Source: Phycisphaerae bacterium (GTDB lineage: Bacteria > Planctomycetota > Phycisphaerae > Sedimentisphaerales > SM23-30). From it: DNA of 6,804 bases. The notes beneath the pieces were generated by a model. That model was not told where the DNA came from. It ran no database searches and saw only the letters and a list, made by a program, of their open reading frames with translations. Shown piece after piece: positions 4,786-6,804 of the stretch. Position 1 is the first letter of the stretch, and every line of letters starts with the position of its first letter. The DNA is taken from assembly GCA_021736565.1 (NCBI GenBank), contig JAIPFO010000210.1:1-6804 (forward strand). The letters run 5' to 3'. Position numbers and translations under genes: made by a program.

Positions 4786-6804
4786 TCACTTACGTTTCAA
4801 CACCAGGAAATTCGGTTTCCAGCCGGCTTCGACGCGGCGCGGGATCTGGCCGGCTTCGATCAACAGGTAGTCCGTGCCGCCGACCGTCTTGATCGCCATC
4901 TTTAACGCGAAATTCTGATTAAGATCGATCAGCGTATCGCCCGACCAGAACCGCAAATCATTATCCGTCCTGGCGTTGTCCTTGAAGGTTACAGAACTGA
5001 ACGGTACGCTGCGGAGATCCGCCCTGGGAGCCTCTGCGTTGAATTCTTCAACAGTAGAAACCTGGTTGACCACCTGCCAGTTGCCGAGAACCTTCGGATT
5101 CGAGATGAACCTGCCGCCCCAGCGGTACATTTTCTCCGCATCCATTTCCACGAAGTATTCGGTGGATTTCAGGGCGGTGTACTTGGCCGATTCAAATATA
5201 TCCGCATCGGTGACCGTCGGCATCTTCATCTCTTCCAGCCAGATCGTCTGGTAATTACCGCGGATGTTCATAAATCCGGTCACCGCGATTGTCACCTTAC
5301 CGCCGTCAAACTCGTTGAGGAATTCGTCACTCAATACAATACCCCAGGGAACGCCGCCCTGACGTTTGCCGACGCCTGAAAGGAGCGGCTCGCCTTTTCT
5401 TGAAGGCTTGATCTGTTTGCCATTGATCCAGACGTCGCTGCCGTCACCGGCGTTGACATGCGAACGGCCGCCGACCAGCAGGCGATAGCTGTAACCTTTA
5501 CGCACCGGCGGAAATTGGATCTCGCCACGCATCAGCAATACTTCTTTGTCCCAGAAGGTGTTCGGTTTATCCCCGCATCCACAGAAAGGGGCACTGCAAC
5601 TACTCCGCATGGCTTGCAGCTTGCCCTCTCTTTTCGCAAACGGCGCGTAACCGGTCTCAAAACCCGCAGCCCTGGCGTTAAACTCTGGAGCGAACCAGTG
5701 TTCCATACCCGGGGGCCATGACACGTCACGATATCGCCAGCCATGTTCCCAAAGCTTCTTTTCTGCAGGATCAAACGTGTGATATTCCCACTTGATCTTA
5801 TCACGCTTGGGCCCGAACAGCTTCCAGTTATAATCATCGATACCCGCCTTTTGGAAGAGACTGACCAGACCTTCAACCGTCCTGCCGTTCTTACCGCTTT
5901 GGGTCAGTTCGCTCTGGAGCCTTGTGCGGTTATTACCAATGTATTCGGGAACCAGTTCGTTAACGATGATCGGATTGAAGGCCACCTTGAGAGCTTGCCC
6001 GAAACGAGAAGGTTCCGCGCCAAGGTAAAGTTCCTTGTGGGGCAGGCTCGCCTCCGGGAAGCGAATCTTTGACACCCTGTAAAGTTCATCGAACCCGCCG
6101 GGCGTATTGCTCAGGTTCCCGGCAATATGATCCAGCAGATACGCTACGCCGGCGGACATGTCCTGTCCTCCGGGAGCTGACAGTTTGGTGGGGAAATCAA
6201 GATAGGCCTTGCCCAGCACCTTGATCGCATACTTCTGCACTTCGGGATCCGCTTTCTGAAGCTGACGGACAATGCCGTCTACTGGAGCCAGGGCGACCGG
6301 CCGGTTGTTGGTGGCGATCATCTCACCGATTATCGGCAAAATCTGTCGGTAGAACCGTTTGTCGGTAGCAACGGGGGTTAGCGCGGTCATGGCAGCCTTG
6401 CGAAGCCACCAGTCATCATGCCGGAGCCAGTAGGCCAGTCGGTCAACGTGGGGGGCGATCAGTTCAGGCCGGGCCCGCCCCAACGCATTCATGGCTGCAT
6501 CGACCACCCACCAGGACTCTTGCGGATCGTTGATCATGCCGGTCACGAGCTTGAACATCTCATCGGTGAGCTTATCGCTTGGCATGGCCAAGCCCTTAAA
6601 CATCCCGGTGATGCAGGTCACGCCCGCATGACGACCGCGGGGGTCTTTGGACTTCAGTAGAGGCACCACCAGGTGGTATCGCCCGTGATTATTGATGGCC
6701 CTGGCAGCCGCCGAACGGATACCCTGGTCGATGTGATGGGCATACATCAGCAGCGTATCAACGCTGACCTTGCGATCATTCAGACGCCCCATGATGGGCA
6801 TGGA
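4786..6804 (-). CDS. HEAT-repeat protein with C-terminal beta-rich modules, DUF6288-like (partial, N-terminus missing)
   Basis: The frame is open from the right edge to TGA at 4786-4788. A Met codon at 6801 is available but has a sense codon before it and no visible ribosome site, so the true start is probably outside the window. Numbering from that Met, residues 1-205 are alpha-helical HEAT-type repeats (IRSAAARAINNHG, WWVVDAAMNALGRARPEL, WWLRKAAMTALTPVATD, EVQKYAIKVLGKAYLD). Residues about 330-420 hold a Trp- and Tyr-rich segment (WEYHTFDPAEKKLWEHGW) and a cysteine cluster CSAPFCGCG (402-410). Residues about 421-530 resemble a galactose-binding-type jelly roll (YRLLVGGRSHV, SDVWINGKQI). The C-terminal about 130 residues (LGNWQVVNQV, LRFWSGDTLIDL, DYLLIEAGQIP) resemble, from memory, the tail of DUF6288-type proteins of Planctomycetota and Verrucomicrobiota. 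No catalytic motif was recognised. Binding of a carbohydrate or surface partner is only inferred from domain style. It precedes the glycosidase unit on the same strand but is separated from it by a hairpin. Confidence 0.85.
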   Translation of the reverse strand, partial: SMPIMGRLNDRKVSVDTLLMYAHHIDQGIRSAAARAINNHGRYHLVVPLLKSKDPRGRHAGVTCITGMFKGLAMPSDKLTDEMFKLVTGMINDPQESWWVVDAAMNALGRARPELIAPHVDRLAYWLRHDDWWLRKAAMTALTPVATDKRFYRQILPIIGEMIATNNRPVALAPVDGIVRQLQKADPEVQKYAIKVLGKAYLDFPTKLSAPGGQDMSAGVAYLLDHIAGNLSNTPGGFDELYRVSKIRFPEASLPHKELYLGAEPSRFGQALKVAFNPIIVNELVPEYIGNNRTRLQSELTQSGKNGRTVEGLVSLFQKAGIDDYNWKLFGPKRDKIKWEYHTFDPAEKKLWEHGWRYRDVSWPPGMEHWFAPEFNARAAGFETGYAPFAKREGKLQAMRSSCSAPFCGCGDKPNTFWDKEVLLMRGEIQFPPVRKGYSYRLLVGGRSHVNAGDGSDVWINGKQIKPSRKGEPLLSGVGKRQGGVPWGIVLSDEFLNEFDGGKVTIAVTGFMNIRGNYQTIWLEEMKMPTVTDADIFESAKYTALKSTEYFVEMDAEKMYRWGGRFISNPKVLGNWQVVNQVSTVEEFNAEAPRADLRSVPFSSVTFKDNARTDNDLRFWSGDTLIDLNQNFALKMAIKTVGGTDYLLIEAGQIPRRVEAGWKPNFLVLKRK

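Overview
The window carries four protein genes, all on the minus strand and packed almost end to end. Two run off the window edges. No RNA gene, mobile element, CRISPR array or phage-like element was seen. The gene types are a GH20 hexosaminidase, a TIM-barrel GH5-like glycosidase of a 'cellulase / 1,4-beta-xylanase' annotation group, a long HEAT-repeat protein with a C-terminal module resembling a planctomycete/verrucomicrobial DUF6288-type tail, and a permease-like spermidine synthase homologue. Together they suggest a glycan-degrading bacterium of the Planctomycetota-Verrucomicrobiota-Kiritimatiellota-Lentisphaerota group. That assignment rests on recalled family distribution and not on a marker gene. 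Base composition looks moderate and even across the genes, with no obvious foreign island.

In transcription order (high to low coordinates), the first gene enters from the right edge: the HEAT-repeat protein, lacking its true N-terminus and ending at 4786. The next 136 bases (4650-4785) form the only real intergenic space. They hold a strong hairpin at 4724-4757, read as the terminator of the HEAT gene, and a perfect 9-bp-arm inverted repeat at 4670-4689, about 20 bases before the next start codon, read as a probable operator.

A tight three-gene unit follows: secreted GH20 beta-N-acetylhexosaminidase (start 4649, stop 3015), secreted GH5-like glycosidase (start 2991, or 3015 with a TAATG overlap; stop 1855), and a polytopic membrane protein fused to a spermidine-synthase-like Rossmann domain (start 1843, leaving the window at base 1). 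The gaps are 23 and 11 bases, so co-transcription and translational coupling are likely.

The two glycosidases have signal peptides and intact catalytic residues, so they probably act outside the cytoplasm on an amino-sugar-containing glycan. The third product sits in the inner membrane. Its soluble domain has a modified SAM-binding loop, and its link to glycan use is unknown. The main points to follow up are this operon partnership, the palindrome in front of it, and the poorly characterised HEAT/C-terminal-module protein upstream.
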